A DNA stretch of 64,000 nucleotides from Nocardia asteroides (GTDB lineage Bacteria; Actinomycetota; Actinomycetes; Mycobacteriales; Mycobacteriaceae), in NCBI RefSeq assembly GCF_900637185.1, contig NZ_LR134352.1, positions 1,860,001 to 1,924,000 on the forward strand, given 5' to 3'. The position numbers and the translations under genes are program-made. Positions 1 to 8,796 of the stretch are shown here, piece by piece; within the stretch, counting starts at the first letter, position 1; the number at the start of each line of letters is the position of its first letter. The notes under the pieces were generated by a model. That model worked only from the letters and a program-made list of their open reading frames with translations, was not told the origin of the DNA and searched no databases.

Positions 1-1
1 T

Positions 2-1447
2 TCGAGACGATGGTGGGCGCTGGCCGTGCTCGCCTCCGCGCAGCTGATGGTGATCCTCGACGCCACCGTCGTGACGATCGCGCTGCCGTTCGCCCAGAAA
101 GACCTCGGCATCAGCGAGGGTGACAAACAGTGGGCGCTCACCGCCTACACGCTGATCTTCGGCGGTCTGCTGCTGCTCGGCGGCCGGATGGCCGACTACC
201 TCGGGCGCAGGCGGATCTTCTTGATCGGCCTGGTCGGCTTCGCCGCCGCGTCGGCACTGGCCGGACTGGCCCAGGACGGGTTGCAGCTGTTCCTCGGCCG
301 CGGTCTGCAGGGCGCGTTCGCCGCGCTGCTGGCACCCTCGGCGCTGTCGCTGCTGTCGGTGACGTTCACCGACGTGAAGGAGCGGGCCCGCGCGTTCGCG
401 GTCTTCGCCGGCATCTCGGCGGGCGGTGTCGCGTTCGGATTGATCGTGGGCGGCGCGCTCACCGAGTACGTGTCGTGGCGCTGGACGCTGCTGATGAACA
501 CTCCGGTGGCGATCGTCGCGCTGCTCGGCGCGCTGGCGGTGATCGTGCGCGACGTGCCGGTCCCGCGGGTCGGCGGGTACGACCTGCCGGGGGCCGTCAC
601 CGTGACGCTGGGTCTGGTGTCGATCGTGTACGGATTCAGCCGGGCCGCCGAGGACGGCTGGCTCGCGGGCAGCACGCTGGGCCTGCTGGGCGTGGGTTTC
701 GCGCTGCTGATCGCGTTCGTCGTCATCGAGGCGCGCACGGCGAATCCGCTCCTGCCGCTGCGCATTCCGGGCGAGATCAACCGGGGCGGCGCCTTGCTGG
801 CCGCGCTGCTGATCCCGATCGCCATGTTCGCGATGTTCCTGTTCCTGAGCTTCTACTACCAGAACACGCTGGGCTATTCGCCACTGAAGGCGGGCATCGC
901 GTTCCTGCCGTTCCCGGTGGGCATCGCGGTCTCGGCCGGTGTCACCAGCGCGCTGATGCCCAAGCTCGGGCCGCGCCCGCTCATGGTCGTCGGCGCGCTG
1001 CTCGGCACCGTCGGCCTGCTGTGGCTTGCTCAGCTCGGCTACGGCGACGGATACGCGCTGAGCGTGCTGCCCGCGCAGCTGCTCATCGCGCTCGGCATGG
1101 GGCCGCTGTTCGTCGGCATGCAGGCGGTGGCATTGCACCAGGTCGACGCCGAGGATTCCGGCGTGGCGAGCGCCCTGCTCAACGCCGCCCAGCAGGTCGG
1201 CGGGGCGGTCGGCACCGCGCTGCTGACGACGCTGTCGGTGCAGGCGGCCAAGGACTACGCGGCCGAGAACCCGGCCGTCGACCACCTGCTCGAGCGGGCC
1301 TCGATCCACAGCTACGACGTCGCGTTCTATGTCGGCGCCGGGTTCTTCCTGGTCGCCGCCGTGGTGATCGCGGTGATGATCAGGGACAAGCCGGAGAACT
1401 TGATCGAAGGCGACGAACACGCCACCCGGGTGCCGATCGCGGTCTGA
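2..1447 (+). CDS. MFS drug-efflux transporter, DHA2 (EmrB/QacA) type, 5' end outside window
   Basis: The reading frame is open from the first bases and already encodes the typical DHA2 entry (RRWWALAVLASAQLM, then VILDATVV), so the start codon lies upstream of the window; GTG at 26 is internal. About 480 residues are visible. They are strongly hydrophobic with about 14 membrane segments and carry the MFS loop motif GGRMADYLGRRR after the second helix. Family members are proton-driven exporters of drugs or lipophilic compounds in the inner membrane. The substrate cannot be read from sequence. No regulator gene is visible next to it in this window. Confidence 0.88.
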   Translation, partial: SRRWWALAVLASAQLMVILDATVVTIALPFAQKDLGISEGDKQWALTAYTLIFGGLLLLGGRMADYLGRRRIFLIGLVGFAAASALAGLAQDGLQLFLGRGLQGAFAALLAPSALSLLSVTFTDVKERARAFAVFAGISAGGVAFGLIVGGALTEYVSWRWTLLMNTPVAIVALLGALAVIVRDVPVPRVGGYDLPGAVTVTLGLVSIVYGFSRAAEDGWLAGSTLGLLGVGFALLIAFVVIEARTANPLLPLRIPGEINRGGALLAALLIPIAMFAMFLFLSFYYQNTLGYSPLKAGIAFLPFPVGIAVSAGVTSALMPKLGPRPLMVVGALLGTVGLLWLAQLGYGDGYALSVLPAQLLIALGMGPLFVGMQAVALHQVDAEDSGVASALLNAAQQVGGAVGTALLTTLSVQAAKDYAAENPAVDHLLERASIHSYDVAFYVGAGFFLVAAVVIAVMIRDKPENLIEGDEHATRVPIAV

Positions 1448-1456
1448 GTTCGATCA

Positions 1457-1494
1457 CCGGGCCCCGCATGCCGGTTTCGGCAGGCGGGGCCCGG
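1457..1494 (+). terminator. Hairpin after MFS gene
   Basis: Perfect 11-bp arms CCGGGCCCCGC (1457-1467) and GCGGGGCCCGG (1484-1494) lie ten bases after the MFS stop codon, with a smaller GCC/GGC stem inside the loop. There is no T-tract, as is common in actinobacteria. Confidence 0.6.
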
Positions 1495-1549
1495 GCGATC
1501 GCAAATCGTTCGCAAGTGGGCGCCAATCGGCCGCGGTCACGCTCTGTTC

Positions 1550-2236
1550 ATGACTATCGAGACCGCCGACGAGGCGAACAACACCGCGGCCGCGCCGCAT
1601 CCTGTCGACCGGGCGTCGAGCCCCGTCCCGCCGGGGAGTCGGGACCGGGGCCGCGCGGTGGTCCTCGCCGTGGGCGCGGCCCTGTGGGCGGCGGGCAACC
1701 TGATGCATCCGCTGGAACACGTCGAGTCCGCCGAGCAGGCGCCGACCTGGGCGGCCGCGCATCTCACCTTCGCCGTCGGCGCGGTGCTGATGGCCGTCGG
1801 GCTACCCGCGCTGGTCCGGGCGATCCGCAGGCCGGGCGACGCGGGGGCGGGCAGGATGCTCACCCTCGCGCACGGGTTGCTGTTCGCCGGGCTGGCGGTG
1901 GTGATCCCGATCGGGGCCTATCACGAGGTGTTCGTGAGCACCCATCTCGACCACCACGCCGCCGCCGAGATCTCCGACGCCTCGGCCGCCGTGCTCGCTC
2001 CGCTGTCGCTGGCATTGCTGCTCGGGTTCGTGCTGCTCGCGGTGTACGCGCTGATCCGGCCCGCCGCGGTGTTCGGCCGCTGGTCGGGCGTGCTGATCAT
2101 CCTCGGGACGCTGTCGATGACGGTCGCGGCGATGGCGCCCGGGGTGCTGCCGGGCGCCGAGGGGTGGTGGATCATCCCGGGAACCGTCGCCCAGGGTGTG
2201 GCGATCGGCATCGCGGGGGTGCGTATCGCCAGGTAA
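1550..2236 (+). CDS. Hypothetical six-helix membrane protein
   Basis: The product is 228 residues: a short polar N-terminus, then about six hydrophobic segments (roughly residues 28-48, 66-86, 98-118, 132-156, 172-194 and 200-222). I do not recognise the family. The ATG at 1550 has no obvious Shine-Dalgarno sequence. The TAA stop at 2234-2236 is followed in the same frame by the SARP regulator, with no usual start codon for 23 codons. The two may therefore be co-transcribed, or may be pieces of one former reading frame. No catalytic motif is visible. Confidence 0.6.
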   Translation: MTIETADEANNTAAAPHPVDRASSPVPPGSRDRGRAVVLAVGAALWAAGNLMHPLEHVESAEQAPTWAAAHLTFAVGAVLMAVGLPALVRAIRRPGDAGAGRMLTLAHGLLFAGLAVVIPIGAYHEVFVSTHLDHHAAAEISDASAAVLAPLSLALLLGFVLLAVYALIRPAAVFGRWSGVLIILGTLSMTVAAMAPGVLPGAEGWWIIPGTVAQGVAIGIAGVRIAR

Positions 2237-2305
2237 ATTGACCGCATCGAACACGAAGGACCGTACGGCGGCACGCCCGCCGTACGCATCGAGGTACTCG
2301 GCCCG

Positions 2306-5300
2306 TTGCGGGTCGAGGTGGGTGAGCGGCCCGCCGATCTGGGTGGACCGCGTCAGCGCGCGCTGCTGGCCCGCCTGGTCCTCGCGGGCGGCGAGGTGGT
2401 GTCGACCGATCGCCTGATCGACGACCTGTGGGCGGGCGACCCGCCGCCGAAGGCCCTCGGCGCCCTCCAGGCCCACATCTCCTACCTGCGCCGCGCCCTC
2501 GAACCCGATCGCCCGCCCCGCGCCCCCGCCACCGTGCTGATCTCCGAGGCGCCGGGGTACGCCCTGCGCCTCGACCGATCCGCCGTCGACGCCTGGCATT
2601 TCGAACGCCTGCTCGCCGACGCGGATCGCACCGATCCGGCCGAGCGCTACGGCGTGCTGGGCGACGCGCTGTCGTGCTGGCACGGCGAGCCGTACGCGCC
2701 GTTCGCGACCGCGCACTGGGTCACCCCGGAAGCCGCCCGCCTGCACGAACTCCGCCGCGTCGCCGTCGAACGCCGGGCCGAGGCAGCGCTGGTTCTCGGC
2801 CACCCCGACGAGGCCATGGCGCTGCTGCAGCCGCACGTCACCGATCATCCCGACCGCGAGAACGCCGCCCGCCTGCTGGCGCTCACCCTCTATCGCCTCG
2901 GCCGCCAACTCGACGCGCTCGCCACCCTGCGCCGGGTCCGCACCTATCTCGACACCGAATTCGGCGTCCTGCCAGGACCTGCCCTCGCCACGCTGGAAAC
3001 CGCGATCCTGACCCACGCCCCGGAACTGGACCATCAGCCCCTGCCCGGCCCGTCCCGACCGGGCGGCCCCGCCCCGGCGAATCCGTCCGCCGAACTCGCA
3101 CAGCCCGTTCACCCTCGGCCCCCGACGCGCGATGCCGACGTCCCCGGATCCGGAACCGCTACCGCACGATCGAGTGACCTTGCCCCGCAAGCGCATCGGT
3201 TCGCCACCGTCTCCCGGTCGGCCGACGGAACGGAAGATCCCGGTCGGCGCGCCGACGACCGTCCGACGGAAGCCGCGTGGCCTGCCGGTGGCGGGCGTAG
3301 CTCGGCGGCCGGTTCGGCGGAATCCGCGCGAGGTGCGGAAGCCGCGCGCCCTGCCGGTGGCGGGGGTAGTTCGGCGGCCGGTTCGGCGGAATCCGCGCGA
3401 GGTGCGGAAGCCGCGCGGCCTGCCGGTGGCGGGGGTAGTTCGGCGGCCGGTTCGGCAGAATCCGCGCGAGGTGCGGAAGCCGCGCGGCCTGCCGGTGGCG
3501 GGGGTAGTTCGGCGGCCGGTTCGGCAGAATCCGCGCGAGGTGCGGAAGCCGCGCGGCCTGCCGGTGGCGGGGGTAGCTCGTCGGCCGGTTCGGCGGAATC
3601 CGCGCGAGGTGCCGACGCTGATCCACGGCCGACCGCCGGCGTGGGTGCGATGCCGTCGGCCGATATCTCGGCGTCGGCCGGGCCGATCACTGATGCCCGT
3701 GGAGGACGGCCGACGTGGGGTCTGGGGGAGGCGGCACCGAAGACGCCGGCGGGCGCAGGCGTTGCGGGCGCCGGTGGCGCGAGTGCGGACGCGGCTGGGG
3801 GCGAGCGGGCGGATCCGGCGCCGGCCGGTGGCGGTTCGGATCGTCCCGGCGCACGGACGCGGTTCAGCACGGGGGCGGTCGGCTACGACGCCGAACGGCG
3901 GGCGTTGCTCGCCGAGGCGGCCGAGGTGGTGGCGCGCGGGCAGGCCAGGGTCGTGTGGCTGGAGGGGGAAGCGGGCGCGGGAAAGACGACCCAGGGCGAC
4001 GCGCTGGCCCGGGCGCTGGCCGGGGACGGGTGGACCGTCGTCGGGGCCGCGTGCCCGGAGGTCGACGGCGCGCCCGCGGCGTGGGCCTGGATGCATCTGC
4101 TCGACGGGCTCGGCGCGGAGGTGCCGCCGGGGGAGCGGGACGCGGGTCCGTTCGGGATCGCGCGGGCTGTGGCGCTGGCGTGTGAGCGGCGGCTCGCCGA
4201 CGGCCCGGTGCTGGTGATCCTCGAGGACGTGCACCGCGCCGACAGCGCGACCTTGCAGATCCTGCGGCAGCTGGTGGCGTGGCTGGCGAGTCGCCCGGTC
4301 CTGGTCCTGGTCACCGCGCGCGGGTCCGAGGCCGACGCGGGCGTGCGCGCCTCGGCGGCGGCGCTGGCGGCGGTGACGGGTCGTCGCCTGGAACTGGGCG
4401 GCCTCGATACCGCCGCGGTGCGTGCCGTCGCGGCCGCGGCCGGCCTGCGGACCGTCGACGACGACACCGCCGAACGGCTGCGCGCGCGGACCGGCGGTAA
4501 TCCTCTGTTCGTCCGCGAGGTCGCCAAACTCGCCGCGGCGGTGGGCGATCTACACGCCGTGCCGGACGGCGTCCGCGACGTGCTCAGCCGGCGGATCGCC
4601 CGGCTGCCCGCCGGCGCAGCCCGCGCCCTGCGCCTGGCCGCCGTCTGGGGCGACGACATCGACTTCGACACCCTGCTCGAGCTGACCGCTGAGCCGGAGG
4701 ACACCCTGATCGACTTGGTCGACACGGTCACCGTCGCCGGACTCGTCCGCATCGCGGGCACCGACCGCGTCACCTTCGCCCACGCCCTGATCCGCGACGC
4801 CGTCTACGGCGACATCCCCGCGCTGCGCCGCGCCCGCCTGCACTGGTCGGCCCTGGAACTGCTCGAACGCCGCACCGGCGTCAGCCAGGCCGACCTCGAA
4901 TCCGACACCGCCACGGTCGACCTCGACGCCATGGCCCACCACGCCATCGCCGGCGCGGGCGCCGCGAACGCCACCCGCGCGCTGCGCTACGTCCTCGCCG
5001 CCGCCCGCAGGCGCACCGCCCGCCGCGCTCACCAGGACGCCGAGCCGCTGTGGCGCTCGGCCCTCGAATTGCACACGCGCGCGGGACACCTCGACGCCAC
5101 GGCGCCGCGTGCGGACCGCCTGGCTGCCCTGTCGACGACCTGCGCGCTGGTCAATGCCCTCGCCTACGGCGGCAACGACGAACAGGCCCGCATCCTGCGC
5201 GCCGAAGCCCTGGCGACAGCCCGCACCCTCATGCCAGGCACCGACCAGCGCGCCGCCACCGCGCGCGGTGACGATGCCCAGACCATCACCACCGATCCTG

Positions 5301-6445
5301 TCGTCGAGGTCCTCACCTGCTGGCGCGCCCCGACGATCTGGACCAGCCGCGAACGCGGCCTTCCCGACCCCGGCCTGTGGGCCGAGCTGGCCGCCGCGTC
5401 GACGCGCACGACAGCGCCGGACCCGCGGATCCGGCTGCTCGTCGCCACCGCCTTCGAGGTCGTCGGCTTCGACAATCCGCACGCCTTCGCCTGCTCCGCC
5501 GAGGCCTTGCGTGCGGCGCGCGAGCTAGGTGACCCCGAATTGCTGTGCGCCGCACTCAATGCCAGAGCGTTCGTCGCGCTCGGTCCCGACCTGTGGCCGG
5601 AGCGCGGCGAGCTGGCCGACGAACTGCTGCGCGTGTCGACCGCGGCGGGCCTGCCGGAGTACCAGGCCGTCGCGCATTTCCTGCGCTTCCTGGTTGCCTC
5701 GGGTGCGGGCCGGCTCGTCGCCGCGCGGGCCGAGATCGCCAAGGCGCTCGACTGCGCCGAGGGCGGCCAGCTCGGCCCGCTGCTGGTCGTCTCCACCGCG
5801 CATCTGGCGGTGCTCGCCGTCCTGCGCGGTGACTTCGCGACCGCGCGGGCCATCGATGCCGACCTCAGCGCGAAGATGGTCGCGGCGGGTCACGCCAACG
5901 GCGCCGAACTGGTCCTGCTGGCCGAGATGATGACCGGGTGGGCGCTCGGCGACCTCGCGCCCGGCCTCGACGGTTACGCCGCGCTGAACGCGGCCGCACC
6001 GCACGCGCTCAGGCCCGCGTACATGCTGGCCCTGCTCGACGCCGGAGACACCGAGCGGGCCGCCGCGCTGCTCGGCGCGGGCACCCCGGTCCCGCGCGAC
6101 TACTACTGGTGCGCGATGTCGGCGTTCGAGGCCAGGGTGGTCGCCCGGATCGGCACGGACGAGGCGGCCCGGCGGCTCTATCGGGACCTGCTGCCGAGAG
6201 CGGGCACGATCGCGGGGATGGACTCCGGGTCGGTCGCCTTCGGCCCGGTCGACACCGTCCTCGCCGAACTGGCCGACCGGCTGGGCGACCACGCCGCCGC
6301 GACCGCGCACCGCGCCGCGGCCGAGGACGTCCTCGCCGCCATCGCGACCGAACTGGCCGCGCTCGACGCCATCGGCGGCCCGTCACCAACTGCCATGGGC
6401 GGCCCGTCGCCGACCGCTACCGGCGGGCCGTCGCCGACCGCTTAG
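2306..6445 (+). CDS. SARP/AfsR-type transcriptional regulator with AAA/STAND ATPase domain
   Basis: This is a very large regulator of about 1379 residues. Domains in order: OmpR-like winged helix (about 1-80), bacterial transcriptional activation domain with helical repeats (about 90-235), a long Ala/Gly/Ser/Pro-rich linker (about 240-520) holding five 23-residue tandem repeats (321-435), an ATPase with Walker A GEAGAGKT at 554-561 and Walker B VLVILED at 635-641, then a long helical TPR-like C-terminus ending in three GGPSPTA repeats. Such proteins activate secondary-metabolite or pleiotropic genes and respond to nucleotide binding. The start is uncertain. TTG at 2306 is the first usual in-frame start after the upstream stop, but codons 2282-2305 (VRIEVLGP) already encode the conserved first strand of the winged helix, so translation should begin earlier. 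No secondary-metabolite cluster is adjacent. Confidence 0.85.
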   Translation: MRVEVGERPADLGGPRQRALLARLVLAGGEVVSTDRLIDDLWAGDPPPKALGALQAHISYLRRALEPDRPPRAPATVLISEAPGYALRLDRSAVDAWHFERLLADADRTDPAERYGVLGDALSCWHGEPYAPFATAHWVTPEAARLHELRRVAVERRAEAALVLGHPDEAMALLQPHVTDHPDRENAARLLALTLYRLGRQLDALATLRRVRTYLDTEFGVLPGPALATLETAILTHAPELDHQPLPGPSRPGGPAPANPSAELAQPVHPRPPTRDADVPGSGTATARSSDLAPQAHRFATVSRSADGTEDPGRRADDRPTEAAWPAGGGRSSAAGSAESARGAEAARPAGGGGSSAAGSAESARGAEAARPAGGGGSSAAGSAESARGAEAARPAGGGGSSAAGSAESARGAEAARPAGGGGSSSAGSAESARGADADPRPTAGVGAMPSADISASAGPITDARGGRPTWGLGEAAPKTPAGAGVAGAGGASADAAGGERADPAPAGGGSDRPGARTRFSTGAVGYDAERRALLAEAAEVVARGQARVVWLEGEAGAGKTTQGDALARALAGDGWTVVGAACPEVDGAPAAWAWMHLLDGLGAEVPPGERDAGPFGIARAVALACERRLADGPVLVILEDVHRADSATLQILRQLVAWLASRPVLVLVTARGSEADAGVRASAAALAAVTGRRLELGGLDTAAVRAVAAAAGLRTVDDDTAERLRARTGGNPLFVREVAKLAAAVGDLHAVPDGVRDVLSRRIARLPAGAARALRLAAVWGDDIDFDTLLELTAEPEDTLIDLVDTVTVAGLVRIAGTDRVTFAHALIRDAVYGDIPALRRARLHWSALELLERRTGVSQADLESDTATVDLDAMAHHAIAGAGAANATRALRYVLAAARRRTARRAHQDAEPLWRSALELHTRAGHLDATAPRADRLAALSTTCALVNALAYGGNDEQARILRAEALATARTLMPGTDQRAATARGDDAQTITTDPVVEVLTCWRAPTIWTSRERGLPDPGLWAELAAASTRTTAPDPRIRLLVATAFEVVGFDNPHAFACSAEALRAARELGDPELLCAALNARAFVALGPDLWPERGELADELLRVSTAAGLPEYQAVAHFLRFLVASGAGRLVAARAEIAKALDCAEGGQLGPLLVVSTAHLAVLAVLRGDFATARAIDADLSAKMVAAGHANGAELVLLAEMMTGWALGDLAPGLDGYAALNAAAPHALRPAYMLALLDAGDTERAAALLGAGTPVPRDYYWCAMSAFEARVVARIGTDEAARRLYRDLLPRAGTIAGMDSGSVAFGPVDTVLAELADRLGDHAAATAHRAAAEDVLAAIATELAALDAIGGPSPTAMGGPSPTATGGPSPTA
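3266..3610 (+). repeat. Five tandem 69-bp repeats inside the SARP gene
   Basis: Five head-to-tail 69-bp units have boundaries at 3266, 3335, 3404, 3473 and 3542. They are nearly identical; the first and last are the most diverged. Each encodes 23 residues of the type AARPAGGGGSSAAGSAESAR followed by GAE. The length is a multiple of three, so copy-number change keeps the reading frame. This is a coding minisatellite in the linker between the activation and ATPase domains. Confidence 0.95.
6374..6442 (+). repeat. Three 24-bp repeats at the SARP C-terminus
   Basis: Units begin at 6374, 6398 and 6422 and encode GGPSPTA followed by M, T or the stop codon. They form the extreme C-terminal tail of the regulator and, like the larger repeat, are in frame. 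Confidence 0.9.
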
Positions 6446-6465
6446 CCCGGCCGCCGACCACCGGC

Positions 6466-7116
6466 TCACCGCCCCGCCAGCACCCGCTCCCGACGGCGGT
6501 ATCCGAAACCGAACACCGTCCGCATCACCCGCAACGGCAGTCCGCCCTCGGCCATGAGCTCGGCGAGTTCGGTCTGGGTGCCGACCGCGAGCATGCGTGG
6601 CAGCTCGAAACTCAGCACCGCGCCGCCTCGGGCCGCCGCCTCGACCGTCTCCCACTGCTCGATGGTCAGGTACTCGGTCACGATCGGGAAGACCGTCCGC
6701 TCCTCGTCGGCGATGTGCTCGTCGAGCACGGTGTGCAGCCGGGTCAACCGCTCGGCCAGAGTGGCGGCGGCCCCCGGGCGCCGGGCGACCAGGTCGGCGC
6801 AGAGGGTCCGGATCTCGGCCAGCGCCGGGTCGAGCTGGGCGTGGTCGTCGGTGAGCTCCCTGAGCTCGACCGCGTCGCCCGCCGCGGCGGTCAGCGTGGG
6901 CCAGAGCACCTCGTCCTCGACGCGGTGGTGATGGTGGATGGAGTCGCACAGCAGGCCCAGGTACTCGGTGAGCGCACGGGCCCGGCGGGGCGGGCACGCT
7001 GCCCCGGCGGCGGCGAGCTCGCCGGCGACCACGCCCAACCTGGCGGTATCGGCCAGCATTGCGCGATGGGCGAGGCGCATCCCTAGTAGGTTGGGAGTCG
7101 AGCGTATGTCGGTCAT
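6466..7116 (-). CDS. Hemerythrin HHE-domain protein
   Basis: The product is 216 residues starting MTDIRSTPNLL; the open frame runs further upstream but without family character. It has the histidine/glutamate pattern of an HHE cation-binding four-helix bundle: HRAML near the N-terminus, HHHHRVEDE, HAQLD and HTVLDEHIADEER. These residues would hold a di-iron centre used for oxygen, NO or oxidative-stress sensing. It is convergent with the SARP gene (20-bp gap) and divergent from icd. No signal peptide is visible, so it is cytoplasmic. The exact ligand is unknown. Confidence 0.85.
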   Translation of the reverse strand: MTDIRSTPNLLGMRLAHRAMLADTARLGVVAGELAAAGAACPPRRARALTEYLGLLCDSIHHHHRVEDEVLWPTLTAAAGDAVELRELTDDHAQLDPALAEIRTLCADLVARRPGAAATLAERLTRLHTVLDEHIADEERTVFPIVTEYLTIEQWETVEAAARGGAVLSFELPRMLAVGTQTELAELMAEGGLPLRVMRTVFGFGYRRRERVLAGR

Positions 7117-7250
7117 GACCCGACAGTGCGCCCCGTCACTTGCGACCCGTTTGCCGTCCGCTGGTGGGTGAAGTCCCGCACAGCGGGCCCTCCCATCGCG
7201 GTGAGGTAGGGGGCAGCAGTACGCTCGTCTTGTTTGCACCACACGTCCCG

Positions 7251-7279
7251 CAGACAACGCGGGGCATATACGTTGTCTG
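7251..7279. promoter_or_regulatory. Perfect 9-bp inverted repeat upstream of icd
   Basis: CAGACAACG (7251-7259) and CGTTGTCTG (7271-7279) are exact inverse complements with an 11-base spacer. They lie about 80 bp before icd in the divergent HHE/icd intergenic region. The size and AT-richer spacer fit a dimeric regulator site. The cognate protein is unknown. Confidence 0.5.
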
Positions 7280-7360
7280 TTGGAACAGCTGGGGTCCGCT
7301 CACAAGCGTGTTCGCCTGGCCGTGCAATGAGGGCACCATCCTAGGAGGACACGAAGATCC

Positions 7361-8578
7361 ATGTCCAAGATCAAGGTTGAAGGTACCGTCGTAGAACTCG
7401 ACGGCGACGAGATGACCCGGATCATCTGGCAGTTCATCAAGGACAAGCTGATCCACCCGTATCTCGACGTGAACCTCGAGTACTACGACCTCGGCATCGA
7501 GTACCGCGACAAGACAGACGACCAGGTCACCGTCGACGCGGCCAATGCCATCAAGAAGCACGGCGTCGGCGTCAAGTGCGCCACCATCACCCCGGACGAA
7601 GCGCGGGTGAAGGAGTTCGGGCTCAAGAAGATGTGGCGCTCGCCCAACGGCACCATCCGGAACATCCTGGGTGGCACCATCTTCCGCGCGCCGATCATCA
7701 TCTCCAACGTGCCCCGCCTGGTGCCCGGCTGGACCAAGCCGATCATCATCGGCCGTCACGCGTTCGGCGACCAGTACCGCGCCACCGACTTCAAGGTCTA
7801 CGAGGCGGGCACCGTCACGCTGACCTTCACGCCGGAGGACGGCAGCGAGCCGATCGTGCACGAGGTCGTGAAGATGCCGGAAGACGGCGGCGTCGTCATG
7901 GGCATGTACAACTTCAAGAAGTCCATCGAGGACTTCGCGCGGGCCTCGTTCAACTACGGCCTGCAGCAGAACTACCCGGTGTACCTCTCCACGAAGAACA
8001 CCATCCTCAAGGCCTACGACGGCATGTTCAAGGACACCTTCCAGGAAGTCTTCGACGCCGAGTTCAAGGCCGAGTTCGACGCGGCGGGCCTGACCTACGA
8101 GCACCGCCTGATCGACGACATGGTCGCCTCCTCCATGAAGTGGGAGGGCGGCTACGTCTGGGCGTGCAAGAACTACGACGGCGACGTGCAGTCCGACACC
8201 GTGGCGCAGGGCTTCGGCTCGCTGGGCCTGATGACCTCGGTGCTGCTCACCCCGGACGGCAAGACCTGTGAGGCCGAGGCCGCGCACGGCACCGTCACCC
8301 GGCACTACCGCCAGCACCAGCAGGGCAAGCCGACCTCGACCAACCCGATCGCGTCGATCTTCGCCTGGACCCGTGGTCTCGAGCACCGCGGCAAGCTGGA
8401 CAACACCCCCGAGGTGATCGGCTTCGCGCAGGCGCTCGAGGATGTCGTCATCAAGACCGTCGAAGGCGGTCAGATGACCAAGGACCTGGCGCTGCTCGTC
8501 GGCGGCGACCAGGGCTACCTGAGCACCGAGGAGTTCCTCGGCGCGCTGGACGTCAACCTGTCCCGTGCCCTGAGGTAG
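7361..8578 (+). CDS. icd: NADP-dependent isocitrate dehydrogenase
   Basis: The product is 405 residues and converts isocitrate to 2-oxoglutarate with NADP in the TCA cycle. It is of the homodimeric, eukaryote-like type (compare M. tuberculosis Icd1, about 409 residues). Family segments include [35 protein letters not shown] and [18 protein letters not shown]. An AGGAGG ribosome site (7343-7348) precedes the ATG by 12 bases. The gene stands alone, with a hairpin downstream. The match is full length with no anomaly. Confidence 0.97.
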   Translation: MSKIKVEGTVVELDGDEMTRIIWQFIKDKLIHPYLDVNLEYYDLGIEYRDKTDDQVTVDAANAIKKHGVGVKCATITPDEARVKEFGLKKMWRSPNGTIRNILGGTIFRAPIIISNVPRLVPGWTKPIIIGRHAFGDQYRATDFKVYEAGTVTLTFTPEDGSEPIVHEVVKMPEDGGVVMGMYNFKKSIEDFARASFNYGLQQNYPVYLSTKNTILKAYDGMFKDTFQEVFDAEFKAEFDAAGLTYEHRLIDDMVASSMKWEGGYVWACKNYDGDVQSDTVAQGFGSLGLMTSVLLTPDGKTCEAEAAHGTVTRHYRQHQQGKPTSTNPIASIFAWTRGLEHRGKLDNTPEVIGFAQALEDVVIKTVEGGQMTKDLALLVGGDQGYLSTEEFLGALDVNLSRALR

Positions 8579-8610
8579 CAGTTCCCGCTCCGTGATTCCG
8601 GCCGGGCCAG

Positions 8611-8633
8611 GGCGACGCGCGACCCGCGTCGCC
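8611..8633 (+). terminator. Terminator-like hairpin after icd
   Basis: GGCGACGCG (8611-8619) pairs perfectly with CGCGTCGCC (8625-8633) across a 5-base loop. Flanking ATTCCGGCCGG and CCGGCGGAAT extend it imperfectly. It lies 30-55 bp after the icd stop codon. Confidence 0.6.
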
Positions 8634-8746
8634 GGCCGGCGGAATGGCGGAGAGTTCGTCCGGCCCGGTCGGTCGCCCCTGTTCGCACGAGAACGTGGGT
8701 AACCCGCCGGGCCGTTTCGCGTCCTGGGCCGTGTGGCATCATCGGA

Positions 8747-8762
8747 CTAGAACGAGTTCTAG
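8747..8762. promoter_or_regulatory. KstR-type operator upstream of alpha/beta hydrolase
   Basis: CTAGAAC GA GTTCTAG is a perfect 7-bp inverted repeat. Its core TAGAACGAGTTCTA (8748-8761) fits the published KstR consensus TnnAACnnGTTnnA of mycobacteria and rhodococci. It sits 35 bp before the hydrolase start, a position suited to repression. An almost identical box lies before the WS/DGAT gene. Confidence 0.75.
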
Positions 8763-8796
8763 AAATGGGCTCGCGAGGTGCCGATGGAGGTCCGTG

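Noticed and set aside
130..2241. Long open frame (703 codons) overlapping the MFS and membrane-protein genes in another frame
   Set aside because: Arg/Ala/Gly-rich shadow of GC-rich codons with no domain pattern; the overlapping frames encode recognisable membrane proteins.
3266..3610. Repeat array considered as CRISPR or origin iterons
   Set aside because: Units are 69 bp without spacers, in frame, and inside a coding gene.
1802..4234. 810-codon open frame on the minus strand across the SARP gene
   Set aside because: Product is mostly Arg/Gly repeats created by the reverse complement of the 69-bp repeat; no ribosome site or family.
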